35,012 bases of DNA, from positions 1 to 35,012 of the forward strand of contig JAIOZA010000031.1 in the NCBI GenBank assembly GCA_021740825.1, in the 5' to 3' direction. How positions within the stretch are numbered: the stretch's first letter is position 1; the number at the start of each line of letters is the position of its first letter. This DNA comes from Bacteroidia bacterium (GTDB taxonomy: Bacteria; Bacteroidota; Bacteroidia; B-17B0; Aurantibacillaceae). The notes under the pieces are model-generated. The model worked only from the letters and a program-made list of their open reading frames with translations, made no database searches and had not been told where the DNA came from. The position numbers and the translations under genes were made by a program. This document shows positions 14,845 through 24,023 of the stretch, one piece after another.

Positions 14845-15459
14845 TTATTTACGGTATTTTTTTAGCATTTCTATTATTTCAATAGCATTCTGCGTTTCAA
14901 AACTATAGAACAAGTAGGCGATAATAAAAATAATTGTATTAACTACAAGACACTTAATTAAAAAATTAAACCTATCATTTTTAATGTTTCGTATGAAACT
15001 GACTTTTAAAAGTTCGTAGGACAATGATTTGACAATTTCCGCATCTGACGCTAAATTCATTTCATCTTGAAATGTTTTAAAACTTATTTTTAGTTTATGC
15101 TTTTTAGAGTTACAAAAAGGAAAATAAAATATATAATTATTAGGAGCAATAAAAAAATTTATTGCAGGTGGGGTTGCATTGCCAAATGTAATATTATCAG
15201 AAGGATTATTAGTAGGTTTTATTATACGAGATGTAACTATTATACAAACAGTTAGGGTAATTATAAATAAGATTAATAAAAACCAAAAAAAACAGCTGTA
15301 ATAAATCGAGTATTGTGCTATTTTATCTAAAGAGACAAAAAAACCAACAATATAAGAACCTAAAATTGTTATAATAATTGCTGTTTTAGTGTCAATAAAT
15401 CTTATAAGTTCTTGAGCATCATTAATAGCTAGGGATAAATAATTAATTTTATTTTCCAT
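14845..15459 (-). CDS. Pycsar-type membrane effector (PycTM-like)
   Basis: 204 residues. Helices at about 24-45 and 55-76, then a cytoplasmic part, and a last helix about 175-195. Family hallmarks are DTKTAIIITILGSYI at the end of the first amphipathic stretch (compare ADTKAG/ADSKAG in PycTM proteins), the post-helix SRIIKPTNN, and the helix EIVKSLSYELLKVSFIRNIKNDRFNFL leading into the last membrane segment. In Pycsar defence the effector binds the cyclic pyrimidine nucleotide made by the neighbouring cyclase and damages the inner membrane. The start is one base after the cyclase stop. The assignment comes from architecture plus context. Confidence 0.75.
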   Translation of the reverse strand: MENKINYLSLAINDAQELIRFIDTKTAIIITILGSYIVGFFVSLDKIAQYSIYYSCFFWFLLILFIITLTVCIIVTSRIIKPTNNPSDNITFGNATPPAINFFIAPNNYIFYFPFCNSKKHKLKISFKTFQDEMNLASDAEIVKSLSYELLKVSFIRNIKNDRFNFLIKCLVVNTIIFIIAYLFYSFETQNAIEIIEMLKKYRK

Positions 15460-15460
15460 T

Positions 15461-16207
15461 TTAAATATTTGATTTAAAGGTTTTAAAAGCTAATTTACCA
15501 TCTATCAATTTTTGATTCCCAAAAGTTAATTTGCCATTTGGACCACTAGGCCAAACATTTTTTGAATTCTCAGAAACGAGAATTTCATTCATACCTTTAC
15601 ATAATTTGGATGCATTATATGCACATCTACCAAATGCTTTTAAATCAGTATCATTTTTATAACCGAACTTAGTTACAATTGTGATACCATGATCAATCCC
15701 AATGCCTAGATTAATAGCTGGGATGCCATTTGAAACAAAAAATGGATTTAAAATACTTTCTCTAGCTTCTAATATATCCCAAGAAGCTTGCATACTACTT
15801 GATAAAGCCGCATCTCTACCTACTTCTTTTGTGTCAAATAAATTTAAAACTCCGTCACCTAAGAATTCGGTTGAGGTGCCTTTGTTTTTATCAACTATTT
15901 TGGCAACAATACCAGCGTAAACATAAAAAATAAGAAACATGTTAATTAGCCCATTTTGACCATTGATTATATTAGTTGAACCTCTGATGTCTGTCATCAT
16001 AATTGCAAATTCTCGATTTTCAAACTTGCCAAATTTCATTGGCTTAGTTTCAAAACCTGGTACTTCAGCCTCTTCGTTCAGGCGAATAGAATCCATTGCT
16101 TTTTTTAATAAATCAGTTGTCTCTGCATCTTTGTCGATGTGTGATAACGCAATGTTAAAATATTGTTTTGTCAATAATTCTAACTCTTTTTTTAAATTTG
16201 AATCCAT
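15461..16207 (-). CDS. Class III nucleotide cyclase of a Pycsar-like antiphage system
   Basis: 248 residues. The cyclase core keeps both metal-binding aspartates, Asp73 in MMTDIRGST and Asp118 in EFLGDGVL. Positions that set purine specificity in adenylate and guanylate cyclases are changed: by motif alignment the Lys four before the second Asp is Glu114, the Asp of the DxWG motif is Lys190, and the Asn and Arg of NxxxR become Tyr197 and Lys201. Such departures fit pyrimidine cyclases (PycC) that make cCMP or cUMP upon phage infection. It is the first gene of an operon, with a PycTM-like effector one base downstream. The product nucleotide cannot be told from sequence. Confidence 0.78.
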   Translation of the reverse strand: MDSNLKKELELLTKQYFNIALSHIDKDAETTDLLKKAMDSIRLNEEAEVPGFETKPMKFGKFENREFAIMMTDIRGSTNIINGQNGLINMFLIFYVYAGIVAKIVDKNKGTSTEFLGDGVLNLFDTKEVGRDAALSSSMQASWDILEARESILNPFFVSNGIPAINLGIGIDHGITIVTKFGYKNDTDLKAFGRCAYNASKLCKGMNEILVSENSKNVWPSGPNGKLTFGNQKLIDGKLAFKTFKSNI

Positions 16208-16382
16208 ATCTTAATTATTTTGACACACAATTATTGTAATTAGAAGTAAATTACTATACGCAGTAACACTTGATTTTATGGCTAAAAACCAAGTAGTTAT
16301 TTTTAATTTGCAAAAATTAATTATCTTTAGATACTCATACCTGAAAAAGCTAGATAGCTAACACTTAAATATGCAATAATCA

Positions 16383-16619
16383 TTATAATCCAATCGGAAC
16401 ACTGGCGAAGATTGTTACGTGAGCACATGTGTTACAAACAAGTTGCAACATAGCTAAAGTATTGCCTCCCATATTAATTGTTCCATTTGAAAATGTTGGT
16501 GGAGCAATAATTTCTCCTAACCCAAAATTTTTATCACCGCAGCACGGACATTTGTAATTAGAATTATGTTTGTTTAACCATTTCTCAAAGGTTTGTTGTT
16601 GAGTTGAAGATAAAGCCAT
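16383..16619 (-). CDS. Small zinc-ribbon protein
   Basis: 78 residues. Two cysteine knuckles, CPCC (Cys24, Cys27) and CNTC (Cys62, Cys65), flank a beta-rich middle. The ending HVTIFASVPIGL and the start MALSSTQQQTFEKWL recall a widespread small family of unknown function. The gene lies 175 bp upstream of the cyclase operon and may or may not be cotranscribed with it. A GTAGTACTAC dyad lies 66-100 bases upstream, but that sequence belongs to a duplicated segment and may be a passenger. Confidence 0.8.
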   Translation of the reverse strand: MALSSTQQQTFEKWLNKHNSNYKCPCCGDKNFGLGEIIAPPTFSNGTINMGGNTLAMLQLVCNTCAHVTIFASVPIGL

Positions 16620-16682
16620 AATTTTTATTTCTTTTAGTTAATATTTGATGTAAACTTAATTTAATGAATATTACCATGCAAT

Positions 16683-16728
16683 ACGTAGTACTACCTGATT
16701 TTTGATAGAGTAGTACTACTTGGTTTTA
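16683..16728. promoter_or_regulatory. GTAGTACTAC dyad pair, site A
   Basis: Two copies of the 10-bp palindrome GTAGTACTAC at 16685-16694 and 16710-16719, centres exactly 25 bp apart, in the frame ATAC-site-CTGATTTTTGATAGA-site-TTGGTTTT. The same layout recurs at 23595-23640 and 30205-30250. It probably binds the LuxR-type regulators encoded at the right end of the window, which is inference. The two palindromes could also pair as a hairpin. Confidence 0.6.
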
Positions 16729-16734
16729 AAAGAT

Positions 16735-16886
16735 TTTTATATATAATGAAATTATAACCTAAGGCAGAAGAACATATTAATATTGCTTTGCAAAAAAATA
16801 AAATTGAATAAGGTAGTTTGAAAAAGTTTATTGATGCCAGAGATGCAGAGCGTGTATTTGTGAAGTGTGCTAAAATGTAAAAATTA
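16735..16886 (+). repeat. Duplicated segment, copy 1 (flank of sorting domain)
   Basis: Highly similar to 23875-24023: both contain cctaaggcagaa, then gaataaggtagtttgaaaaa and gtgtatttgtgaagtgtgc. Similarity continues leftward into the dyad and rightward into the last about 200 bp of the flanking T9SS genes. The plus strand in both copies could encode a peptide ending LKKFI(D/V)ARDA(E/V)RVFV but carries a shared in-frame TAA. It is therefore a gene remnant or non-coding. Confidence 0.75.
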
Positions 16887-18260
16887 TTATTCTTTTATAA
16901 TTTTAACTGTTTTTAAATAATCCTTATCCTTAACAGTTAAAAAATACATCCCCGCTGAAAGATTTTGCAGATTAATTTGAGAAGTAAAAGGACTAGATAA
17001 AACAACTTGCCCTAAATAGTTTTTGATTTCAATTGTTGAATTTTGAAATTGGTTGTTTTTATCATCAATATTTATAATTGAATTTGTTGGATTGGGGTAA
17101 ATAGAGATTTGATTTTCAATCAATAGTTCATTGATTGAAACATCAAAATCTGAACTACATTCTTCAGTATAACTATAATTACCAACCGTAAATTTACCAA
17201 AACTATTAATGAAGTTTCCTTCGAAAATATCGTTCGTTCCAACATAAATTGTGTCTTGAAATATTCCAAAAGCTGTAATAGGCTTATCAATTAAAGTATC
17301 TATAGCACACCACTTTGTTCCATCCCAAGTTGCTAGGTTGGGTGCAATAGAATTTCCTGCAAATGAAAAACCTCCGGCAACATATAACTTGTTCTTGTGT
17401 TGCATCATATCTAAAACAGATGTGCCACTATTTGTGGTATTGTTATAATCCTGTAAGCCAGTACCAACGGTTTTCCAATTGACGCCATCCCAACGTTGGA
17501 TACCATTACCCACATTTCCTTCTGAATGAAGAATATATCCTCCTATATACAATTCATTATGAAATACTTCTAATTTATTAATACTACTAAAAGCCCCTTT
17601 TAACGAATCTGAATTTCCAACCCGTTGCCATGTTCCATTTTTTAAGACTGCTATATCCGTTTGACCAGTTGAGATGTGAAAATTTCCACCAGCATATAAT
17701 TCTCCGTTGTATATAGCGCAATCTCCTACAAAACTATTGTTACCTAAAAAATAAGAAGCTGGAAAGTTAACGCTAGACCATGAAGTTCCATTCCACTTTG
17801 CAATACTATTTGAATTGATCCCTGCAACTTGAGTAAAGGTACCAACAGCATAGAGATCATTATTAATGACTCTTAAATTCAAAACATTTCCCCCCGATGC
17901 ACCAATATTAATCCAATTCGTACCATTCCATTTAACTAAGTGTTCCATTGATTGAGAATTAATTGCTACAAAATCACCCCCCATATATAATTCGTTATTA
18001 TATATTACCATCGATCTCACTATATTGTCAATGGTATCTTTTACTACCCAGCTAACCCCATCATAAATGCAAATAGCTATATTTCCATTAGTATCAAATG
18101 GTATAAAGCCACCAACATACATCTTATTATTAATAGTGTCGCTAGTTACCATTCGCACTTGTGCTACTGAAATTGGAATGCCTGTATTAATCCATTTCTG
18201 GGCTAATGCAGGAATGGTAATTAATATACCTAATAAAATATATAACGTTTTTTTACTCAT
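16887..18260 (-). CDS. Secreted kelch-like beta-propeller protein with T9SS sorting domain
   Basis: 457 residues. Signal peptide MSKKTLYILLGILITIPALA. The body holds about seven repeats of the type ELYMGGDF...LVKWNGTNWINIG, each with a Gly-Gly turn and a Trp-Asn-Gly-Thr-Asn/Ser-Trp strand, which suggests a propeller. The C-terminal 75 residues are a Por/T9SS type A sorting domain (SIYPNPTNSI...NLSAGMYFLTVKDKD...KTVKIIKE). This directs the protein through the type IX machinery to the cell surface or medium. The sorting domain is nearly identical to that of the protein at 24024-24938. No catalytic motif is visible. Confidence 0.85.
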   Translation of the reverse strand: MSKKTLYILLGILITIPALAQKWINTGIPISVAQVRMVTSDTINNKMYVGGFIPFDTNGNIAICIYDGVSWVVKDTIDNIVRSMVIYNNELYMGGDFVAINSQSMEHLVKWNGTNWINIGASGGNVLNLRVINNDLYAVGTFTQVAGINSNSIAKWNGTSWSSVNFPASYFLGNNSFVGDCAIYNGELYAGGNFHISTGQTDIAVLKNGTWQRVGNSDSLKGAFSSINKLEVFHNELYIGGYILHSEGNVGNGIQRWDGVNWKTVGTGLQDYNNTTNSGTSVLDMMQHKNKLYVAGGFSFAGNSIAPNLATWDGTKWCAIDTLIDKPITAFGIFQDTIYVGTNDIFEGNFINSFGKFTVGNYSYTEECSSDFDVSINELLIENQISIYPNPTNSIINIDDKNNQFQNSTIEIKNYLGQVVLSSPFTSQINLQNLSAGMYFLTVKDKDYLKTVKIIKE

Positions 18261-18427
18261 TACTGTTTAATAAATTTTTCAGTAATATATCTTGGCTGAA
18301 AACCTTGATCTAAAATACTTAAAATGTTTTCAAATTTCGTGAAATGAAAACGTCCGTTGGATGATATAATTGATTCATTAGAAATTATTTTAAAGTGGGA
18401 TAGAGAATTTTCATTATATTTTCTCCA
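18260..18427 (-). pseudogene. N-terminal fragment resembling AbiGi-type antitoxin
   Basis: An open stretch without a start codon, encoding SSNGRFHFTKFENILSILDQ then GFQPRY. It resembles the opening of abortive-infection antitoxins of the AbiGi family (SNTLFHFT...LLSIL..GF.PRY, from memory). It stops after 34 further-matching residues and overlaps the end of the 84-residue ORF upstream, while its stop overlaps the next start (TAATG). I take it as a remnant of a defence gene. The family match is short. Confidence 0.35.
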
Positions 18428-18639
18428 TCAAGAATTGTAGCAAATTTTTCATCACCATTTTCTTTGTATGCCCCTGCATTATTATTTTCTATAAATGACC
18501 ATTTGTTTTCTTTTTCTAATTCTACACTTTTTGAAGTAGTTTGAAAAAAACCAACGAAAGTTTCTCCCGTCTTATACGTGACTGTTGCAGAAGCATAAGT
18601 TGGTTGTTGCGCGAATGCTTTCATTTGTAAAAGTTCCAT
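18385..18639 (-). CDS. Small hypothetical protein
   Basis: 84 residues of ordinary composition with a beta-strand pattern (ATVTYKTGETFVGFFQTTSK, then NKWSFIENNNAGAYKENGDE). The first 12 residues (MELLQMKAFAQQ) are not a good signal peptide. It lies between two secreted-protein genes on the same strand, 68 bp after the previous stop. I do not recognise a family. It may be the remaining 3' part of a longer gene. Confidence 0.45.
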   Translation of the reverse strand: MELLQMKAFAQQPTYASATVTYKTGETFVGFFQTTSKSVELEKENKWSFIENNNAGAYKENGDEKFATILDGENIMKILYPTLK

Positions 18640-18707
18640 ATTTAGTTTATTTAGTTTTATTTAGAGTTTATTACTTACTATGATTTATTCTATTAAGACT
18701 TAAATAT

Positions 18708-19712
18708 CTATTCCTTAAGTATCTTAACCGTTTTGTTATTCTCTTTATCCTGTATGGTTAAAAAATACATACCAGCAGAAAGGCTTTGCAAATTAATTTG
18801 GTTTGCAAATGGAGAACAAAAAACTAACTGCCCCAAATAATTTTTGATTTGAATAGTTGAGTTTTGTAATTGGTTGTTTTTATCATCAATATTTAAAATT
18901 GAAGTTGTTGGGTTAGGGGAAATTTTAATGTTATGAAATTCATTTATATAATTTAATGATACATCTGTTGTTATATTCATAGTAAAATCTAATTGTGAAG
19001 ATTGAATGTTTACATCAGTACCTGCGCCATCATTACGCCATTCTTTAACAATTAATGAAAAAGCATAAATACCTAAAGAGTCTTTATGAAAAGACACATT
19101 ACCTAAAACATCTATCGAACTGCCAATTGCTGTATAATAGCTAGAAGCAAAACATTGTGTTAATTCAAAAGTCAAACTGTCATTATCTAAATCATAAAAC
19201 TGAGGCTTAAATATGACACTATCGTTTTTAATTAATAGTGTCATATTTTTATTTTGTAGAATAGGCGCAGTATTTGCTTGTGTGCTAAATGGTGTAATAT
19301 ACAAAAATGTCGATAATTTAATATTTTCATTATCCGACTGAAATATATTGTTAATATTTGCAACCCTAAAACTGTCTTGCCATCTAATCATAAAATTGCC
19401 AGGACCTGGATAAGTACAAGTGCCATAATACTTTTTTAAAAAGCCATTATTTGTAGAAATGGTTTGAACCAATTTTGATGTATCGGTTTTTACACCCCAA
19501 TTTATTAAAATATATGGTCTATTTACATTCGTGTTTGCGTCAGTTAATAAGTAAGTTGTATCGGCGTACTTATATCCACTTTGCCATAACACTTGCATAT
19601 ACCCAGCTTTAATATCCTGAGAACTAAGGTGCAAATGACTAAAAAAAAGAAATATTAATACTGAACGTTTAATATTTAACGATTTTAAATGATTTATAAT
19701 CTCCATTATCAT
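18708..19712 (-). CDS. Secreted cadherin-like protein with T9SS sorting domain
   Basis: 334 residues. A hydrophobic export segment (SVLIFLFFSHLHLSS, about 17-31) follows a longer than usual N-region; Met3 is an equally possible start. The middle has the cadherin-like pattern FYDLDNDSLTFELTQCF and a following strand-rich part, as in many gliding-motility-associated surface proteins of Bacteroidota. The last about 70 residues are a T9SS sorting domain (SPNPTTSILNIDD...YFLTIQDKENNKTVKILKE), nearly the same as in two neighbours. It overlaps the upstream 1274-residue gene by 44 bases, so the two are probably in one transcript. Confidence 0.82.
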   Translation of the reverse strand: MIMEIINHLKSLNIKRSVLIFLFFSHLHLSSQDIKAGYMQVLWQSGYKYADTTYLLTDANTNVNRPYILINWGVKTDTSKLVQTISTNNGFLKKYYGTCTYPGPGNFMIRWQDSFRVANINNIFQSDNENIKLSTFLYITPFSTQANTAPILQNKNMTLLIKNDSVIFKPQFYDLDNDSLTFELTQCFASSYYTAIGSSIDVLGNVSFHKDSLGIYAFSLIVKEWRNDGAGTDVNIQSSQLDFTMNITTDVSLNYINEFHNIKISPNPTTSILNIDDKNNQLQNSTIQIKNYLGQLVFCSPFANQINLQSLSAGMYFLTIQDKENNKTVKILKE

Positions 19713-22700
19713 TAGTTATTCTTAATATATATATACCTGAAGCAGGTATTGATAAATTTACACTATTTTCTTCAGGTTTTATAATGCTAGAAAAAACAAC
19801 TTTGCCTATTGCGTCAAATACTTCGATAGTTGATTTTTCTTTAACGCCATTAACATAAATTTTATTAGTAAAAGGATTTGGGTAAATTGAAAGGTTATTT
19901 TGCGACATTTCATTTTCATTAATACCAACTTGAGTACTCATACCATTTATGTCAAATTCATTAATAATAATATCGCCATTTCCTGTACCTGTTGTGCTTG
20001 GAGGTGAAAATTGATATGCGTTATTTCCAGGATCAACTACTGGGTAGGGAGTATTAAAATTAAATGAACTAGAAAGTGTCTCACCAGTAATAAATAATTT
20101 ATTATTGAAAATTGATATTCCAAATCCTGACTCGGAACGATTGCCTCCGACGAAAGTCGACCAAACAGGCCCAAAACTATCATTAGCAAATGCATTAATA
20201 AATACATCCCCATCTATAAAACCAGTGCCGGATGAGCCATAAAATGTTCCATTATAAAACCCAGGTTGGCTTACAATATTAAAATCACTACTATTCGTGG
20301 AGCCTGTAATAAATATATTATTGTTGTTATCTTTCGTTATAGCTCCTGCCCAATCTGTGTCAGAACCGCCGTAATAAGTTGCCCATTTTGCTTCAAAATT
20401 AGTTTTAAAACAAACTATATAACAATCTTGGACACCATTTAAATTAAATGTAGGTGTAGTACCAAACTGTTTGATAGGTAAATTAGAACTAAAAGTGGTT
20501 CCAAAACAATAAATATCATTACCAACTGTTAGTAATCCATCACCATCAGCAGCCCAATCATCTGAAGCGCCACCATAAAGCGTTGCCCATATTCTGGTAC
20601 CACTTGGATTAAATTTAAGAAGAAAAAAATCTGTTTGACCGGCATTAGTTGTATTATAAACTTTAGTAGTGCTTAAAGGATCTGGGTCAAAAGTGTTAAA
20701 CGTAGTGCTGCCAGTTTGCCCCCATACAATAATGTTACCACTTGCATCCGTTGTTACTGATTTTGGATAATCTTCTGCATTGCCACCATAATAAGTTAGC
20801 CAGCTTAATTGGTCGCTAGAATTAAATCTCGCTATTAGGCCATCTGAAGAGCCTCCACCGTATGCACTTTGCGTATAATATGATGCAGTATTAACTAATG
20901 TAAGACCACTTGCTGTATAACCCACTAAATATTTATTACCAGATGCATCCATGCAAATACTAAATGCACGCTCATCACCAGAAGTCCCTATTAAATTTGA
21001 CCAAATTGCTGCACCGTTGGATGATCTAAACTGTGCTATAAAAGCATCTGAATAGCCCTGAAAATTTGGACAAGGAGTAGCGCCTGACTTGTTAATTTTC
21101 GGAAAGTTAGAACTCCAGGAATAACCGCATGCATATACGAATGAATTTGAATTATCTGGCACAATACTCGTAATTTGTTCATCATTACTACCTCCAAAAT
21201 ATGTTGACCATTGTCTTTGACGGTTGGCGTTGAATTTTATTAGTATGCCATTACCTATATCATTTGCAACATATGAAGAACCAGTAGTAATTGGAAATGA
21301 TGGATTATTTGAAAACCCTCCGACAAAAATATTACCTAAATTGTCGTTTTTAATTGATTGACCTGACTCTCTACCTCCATTATTACCATAATACGTACTC
21401 CATATTAAGTTAGCAATTGCTGTTGCCGAAGTTGTTGAGTTACCTTGATCAACTTCAATAATCAAAGTTAAAGAAGAAGTATATGAACCAGAATTAAAAG
21501 TATATTTATTGCTAGCACCATTTGTTTGCCAAGCAGGAGTCCAGCTAGTTACTGCTACTGTGCTGTTACTGGTTGTTAATTGATATACTGTTGGTCTATC
21601 ATAAGTTAAGTTGCCGATGCTACTGTTAATAGATAACGCATTGGTTGAACCATTTAAACTAAAAGAAGTAGCTCCAGTAAAAGTCATTTGTATATTTGCA
21701 GGATTGCCGCCTGGTTTTACAATAAAATAATATTTAATGCCATTTTGATTTGAACTGCACATTAAATCAATATTATTATAAAGATTTGGAGTTATTAGGC
21801 GTTTATTGCCTAATACACATCGTACACCATTACTATCTAAATGCCCTAAATAATAATTCAAATAGTCTTTATCTTGCTGTTCCATAGGATAAGTCTTTGC
21901 ACTGGATAGCGACCTATCAAAAGTTAAATCAATACGATGTAATGTATCATTTGTTGACGCAACAGTATCGATTCTTGCAAACACAAAACTTTGACTATTA
22001 TTATTGAAATAAAATTGAGGGTACGTATTATTAGTATAAAATTTAACTTCAGGAATTGAAATATTACTTGAATTCCTTAATTGGCCTTTATTTGAATAAT
22101 ACATAAAATTAGGGGATGGAATTTCGCCATTAAAATCAGTAGGAGTAATAATATCTTTCTGAATATACTTGCATGTTGAATAAACGTAACTACCTGTGCT
22201 AGTTTCACTCTCTCCGGTTACAATGATGTTATTTAAACTATCAATTGCTAAATTAGTAGCTTGATCGTTTAAATGATTACCATCAGTTTGAATGTCCCAA
22301 ATTTTTGTTCCACCGCTGTTGTACTTTACGGTGTAATAATCTAATTGATTAATGTCAGAAGAAATACTACCACAAACATAAATATTCGAAGAAGCATCCA
22401 TTTCCATATCAAAAGCTTGGTCGGGATTATTACCTGTGCTATTAATTACGTTGTTCCATTGTAATGTACCGCTACTATTGTATTTTATGGTACGAATTTC
22501 TTTACCAAGTGTAGAACTTGTTGAATAACCAGTTATATAGACATTACCAGAACCATCCACTTGAATACCTTTAGCTTGGTCATCTAAATTTGAAACGCCA
22601 TTGTAGGTTTGTTGCCAGGCAATAGTTAATGAACTAGTTAATTTTGCAACATACATATTGAATCCTTGACCGCTTACTTCTGTAGCACCACATATATAAG

Positions 22701-23493
22701 TATTACCACTTGCATCGGTAGTCATTCCTGTTACAATTTCAACACTTGATGTCATTGTTGAACCCAAAGTAATGGTTTCGGATCTAACACCAGTTGATGC
22801 GGTAAAAGTTAATGTTGCGATTTTGTAGTTATTTGTGCTTTGGGTTACAGCACCTGTAACGGTTACTTTATTTGACCTAAACCCAATTTTTACGCCGCCA
22901 TCATTCAAGGAATTATTATCAAATAAATCTGTCCAAATCTGTGTTCCTGTGCTTCCAAATGCAATAGTTAAAATGTCCGCATTAAATCCACTATTGTATT
23001 CCGCCCCAGTAATATAAGAGTTACCGCTACCGTCAACTACTATATCTTTACCAACACAACCATATCCAGCCCCTGAATAGGTTGTTGAAAATTGTTGTGA
23101 TCCTGAAGAGTTATATTTTCTGATAATTAACTCAGGAGCTAATGTGGTTGTATTGTTTGTGATAGCACCAGTAATATATACATCACCTGATGAAGTTATT
23201 GCTAAACCTGAACCAAAATCGTGATAATTAGCAGTACCATTAATTTGTTTTGACCAAAGAGTAACACCTGAAGAATTTTTTTTAGTTAATAAAATATCAG
23301 TGCTACTATTACTTGTGGTTGTAGCACCTAATGTGTAAATATTACCAGAAGCATCTGTTTTTACAATATTTTTGTAAAAGAAATTTTGAGTACCATCATT
23401 TGTTTTAAAATCCTCGAAAGCCATATTTTGTGCTTGAGAACAAAGCATTGCACTTATTAAAGTAAATGCAAAGAGTAATAGTTTTTGTTTCAT
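19669..23493 (-). CDS. Large SBBP-repeat secreted protein with T9SS sorting domain
   Basis: 1274 residues. Signal peptide MKQKLLLFAFTLISAMLCSQ. Residues about 30-480 and 720-1180 contain repeated beta-propeller (SBBP) units such as WSTYYGNNGGRESGQSIK..., TDASGNIYITG and KWATYYGGSDTDWAGAI. A beta-sandwich region lies between (about 480-720). The C-terminal 80 residues are a T9SS sorting domain (SIYPNPFTNKIYVNG...YKSFKIVKY) that differs from the shared neighbour version. A paired GTAGTACTAC site is 104-138 bases upstream. Such proteins are surface or secreted adhesin-like structures; no enzyme motif is visible. Confidence 0.9.
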   Translation of the reverse strand: MKQKLLLFAFTLISAMLCSQAQNMAFEDFKTNDGTQNFFYKNIVKTDASGNIYTLGATTTSNSSTDILLTKKNSSGVTLWSKQINGTANYHDFGSGLAITSSGDVYITGAITNNTTTLAPELIIRKYNSSGSQQFSTTYSGAGYGCVGKDIVVDGSGNSYITGAEYNSGFNADILTIAFGSTGTQIWTDLFDNNSLNDGGVKIGFRSNKVTVTGAVTQSTNNYKIATLTFTASTGVRSETITLGSTMTSSVEIVTGMTTDASGNTYICGATEVSGQGFNMYVAKLTSSLTIAWQQTYNGVSNLDDQAKGIQVDGSGNVYITGYSTSSTLGKEIRTIKYNSSGTLQWNNVINSTGNNPDQAFDMEMDASSNIYVCGSISSDINQLDYYTVKYNSGGTKIWDIQTDGNHLNDQATNLAIDSLNNIIVTGESETSTGSYVYSTCKYIQKDIITPTDFNGEIPSPNFMYYSNKGQLRNSSNISIPEVKFYTNNTYPQFYFNNNSQSFVFARIDTVASTNDTLHRIDLTFDRSLSSAKTYPMEQQDKDYLNYYLGHLDSNGVRCVLGNKRLITPNLYNNIDLMCSSNQNGIKYYFIVKPGGNPANIQMTFTGATSFSLNGSTNALSINSSIGNLTYDRPTVYQLTTSNSTVAVTSWTPAWQTNGASNKYTFNSGSYTSSLTLIIEVDQGNSTTSATAIANLIWSTYYGNNGGRESGQSIKNDNLGNIFVGGFSNNPSFPITTGSSYVANDIGNGILIKFNANRQRQWSTYFGGSNDEQITSIVPDNSNSFVYACGYSWSSNFPKINKSGATPCPNFQGYSDAFIAQFRSSNGAAIWSNLIGTSGDERAFSICMDASGNKYLVGYTASGLTLVNTASYYTQSAYGGGSSDGLIARFNSSDQLSWLTYYGGNAEDYPKSVTTDASGNIIVWGQTGSTTFNTFDPDPLSTTKVYNTTNAGQTDFFLLKFNPSGTRIWATLYGGASDDWAADGDGLLTVGNDIYCFGTTFSSNLPIKQFGTTPTFNLNGVQDCYIVCFKTNFEAKWATYYGGSDTDWAGAITKDNNNNIFITGSTNSSDFNIVSQPGFYNGTFYGSSGTGFIDGDVFINAFANDSFGPVWSTFVGGNRSESGFGISIFNNKLFITGETLSSSFNFNTPYPVVDPGNNAYQFSPPSTTGTGNGDIIINEFDINGMSTQVGINENEMSQNNLSIYPNPFTNKIYVNGVKEKSTIEVFDAIGKVVFSSIIKPEENSVNLSIPASGIYILRITNDNGDYKSFKIVKY

Positions 23494-23594
23494 CGGTTTG
23501 ATTTTTGGTTATTTTTTTTGTAGATAGTGAAAATAAAATTGATGGTAATTTATTTTAGGTTGAAAAGGTACTGTTGTTATTTGGTAGCCACAAT

Positions 23595-23640
23595 ACGTAG
23601 TACTACTCGATTTTTGATAGAGTAGTACTACTTGGTTTTG
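23595..23640. promoter_or_regulatory. GTAGTACTAC dyad pair, site B
   Basis: GTAGTACTAC at 23597-23606 and 23622-23631, centres 25 bp apart, upstream of the SBBP-repeat gene. About 45 bp around it match site A almost base for base. It is a likely operator for the nearby LuxR-type response regulators. Confidence 0.65.
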
Positions 23641-23874
23641 CATGATTTATATTTAGAAAAAATGTTATAGACTGTTTGATTTATTTACGGAAAACTGAAA
23701 GAAGCCTTTTGAATAATTTGGAGTTACGCAGTTCTCGACTGCGCTCGAACTGACATTAACGTTTTAAAATGAAATTTTATTAAGGCCTCGGCTTTTGCCT
23801 ATGATTATTGGAACTAATAATATTTATTATTGCCTGATTTTAATGCAAGTAGTACTACTTGGTTTTGGAAGATT

Positions 23875-24023
23875 ATAATGTGAGAAAATTATAGCCTAAG
23901 GCAGAACAACATATTAAAATTGCTTTGAAAAAAAATAAAACTGAATAAGGTAGTTTGAAAAAGTTTATTGTTGCCAGAGATGCAGTGCGTGTATTTGTGA
24001 AGTGTGCTAAAATGTAAAAATTA
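23875..24023 (+). repeat. Duplicated segment, copy 2
   Basis: Counterpart of 16735-16886, with about nine in ten bases alike by eye over the inner 130 bp. With the dyad on one side and the T9SS sorting-domain coding region on the other, the duplicated block extends over about 400 bp (23820-24240). Confidence 0.75.

Larger units (their letters stand above)
23494..24023. other. Intergenic region with two dyad sites, a REP-like motif and a duplicated segment
   Basis: 530 bp. From left to right it contains dyad pair B (23597-23631), a short REP-like motif gttctcgactgcgctcgaac (23731-23750), an imperfect hairpin around AAGGCCTCGG (23781-23803), a single full dyad at 23849-23858 with a decayed partner 25 bp before it, and the duplicated segment 23875-24023 (compare 16735-16886). 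No gene is evident. Confidence 0.65.
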
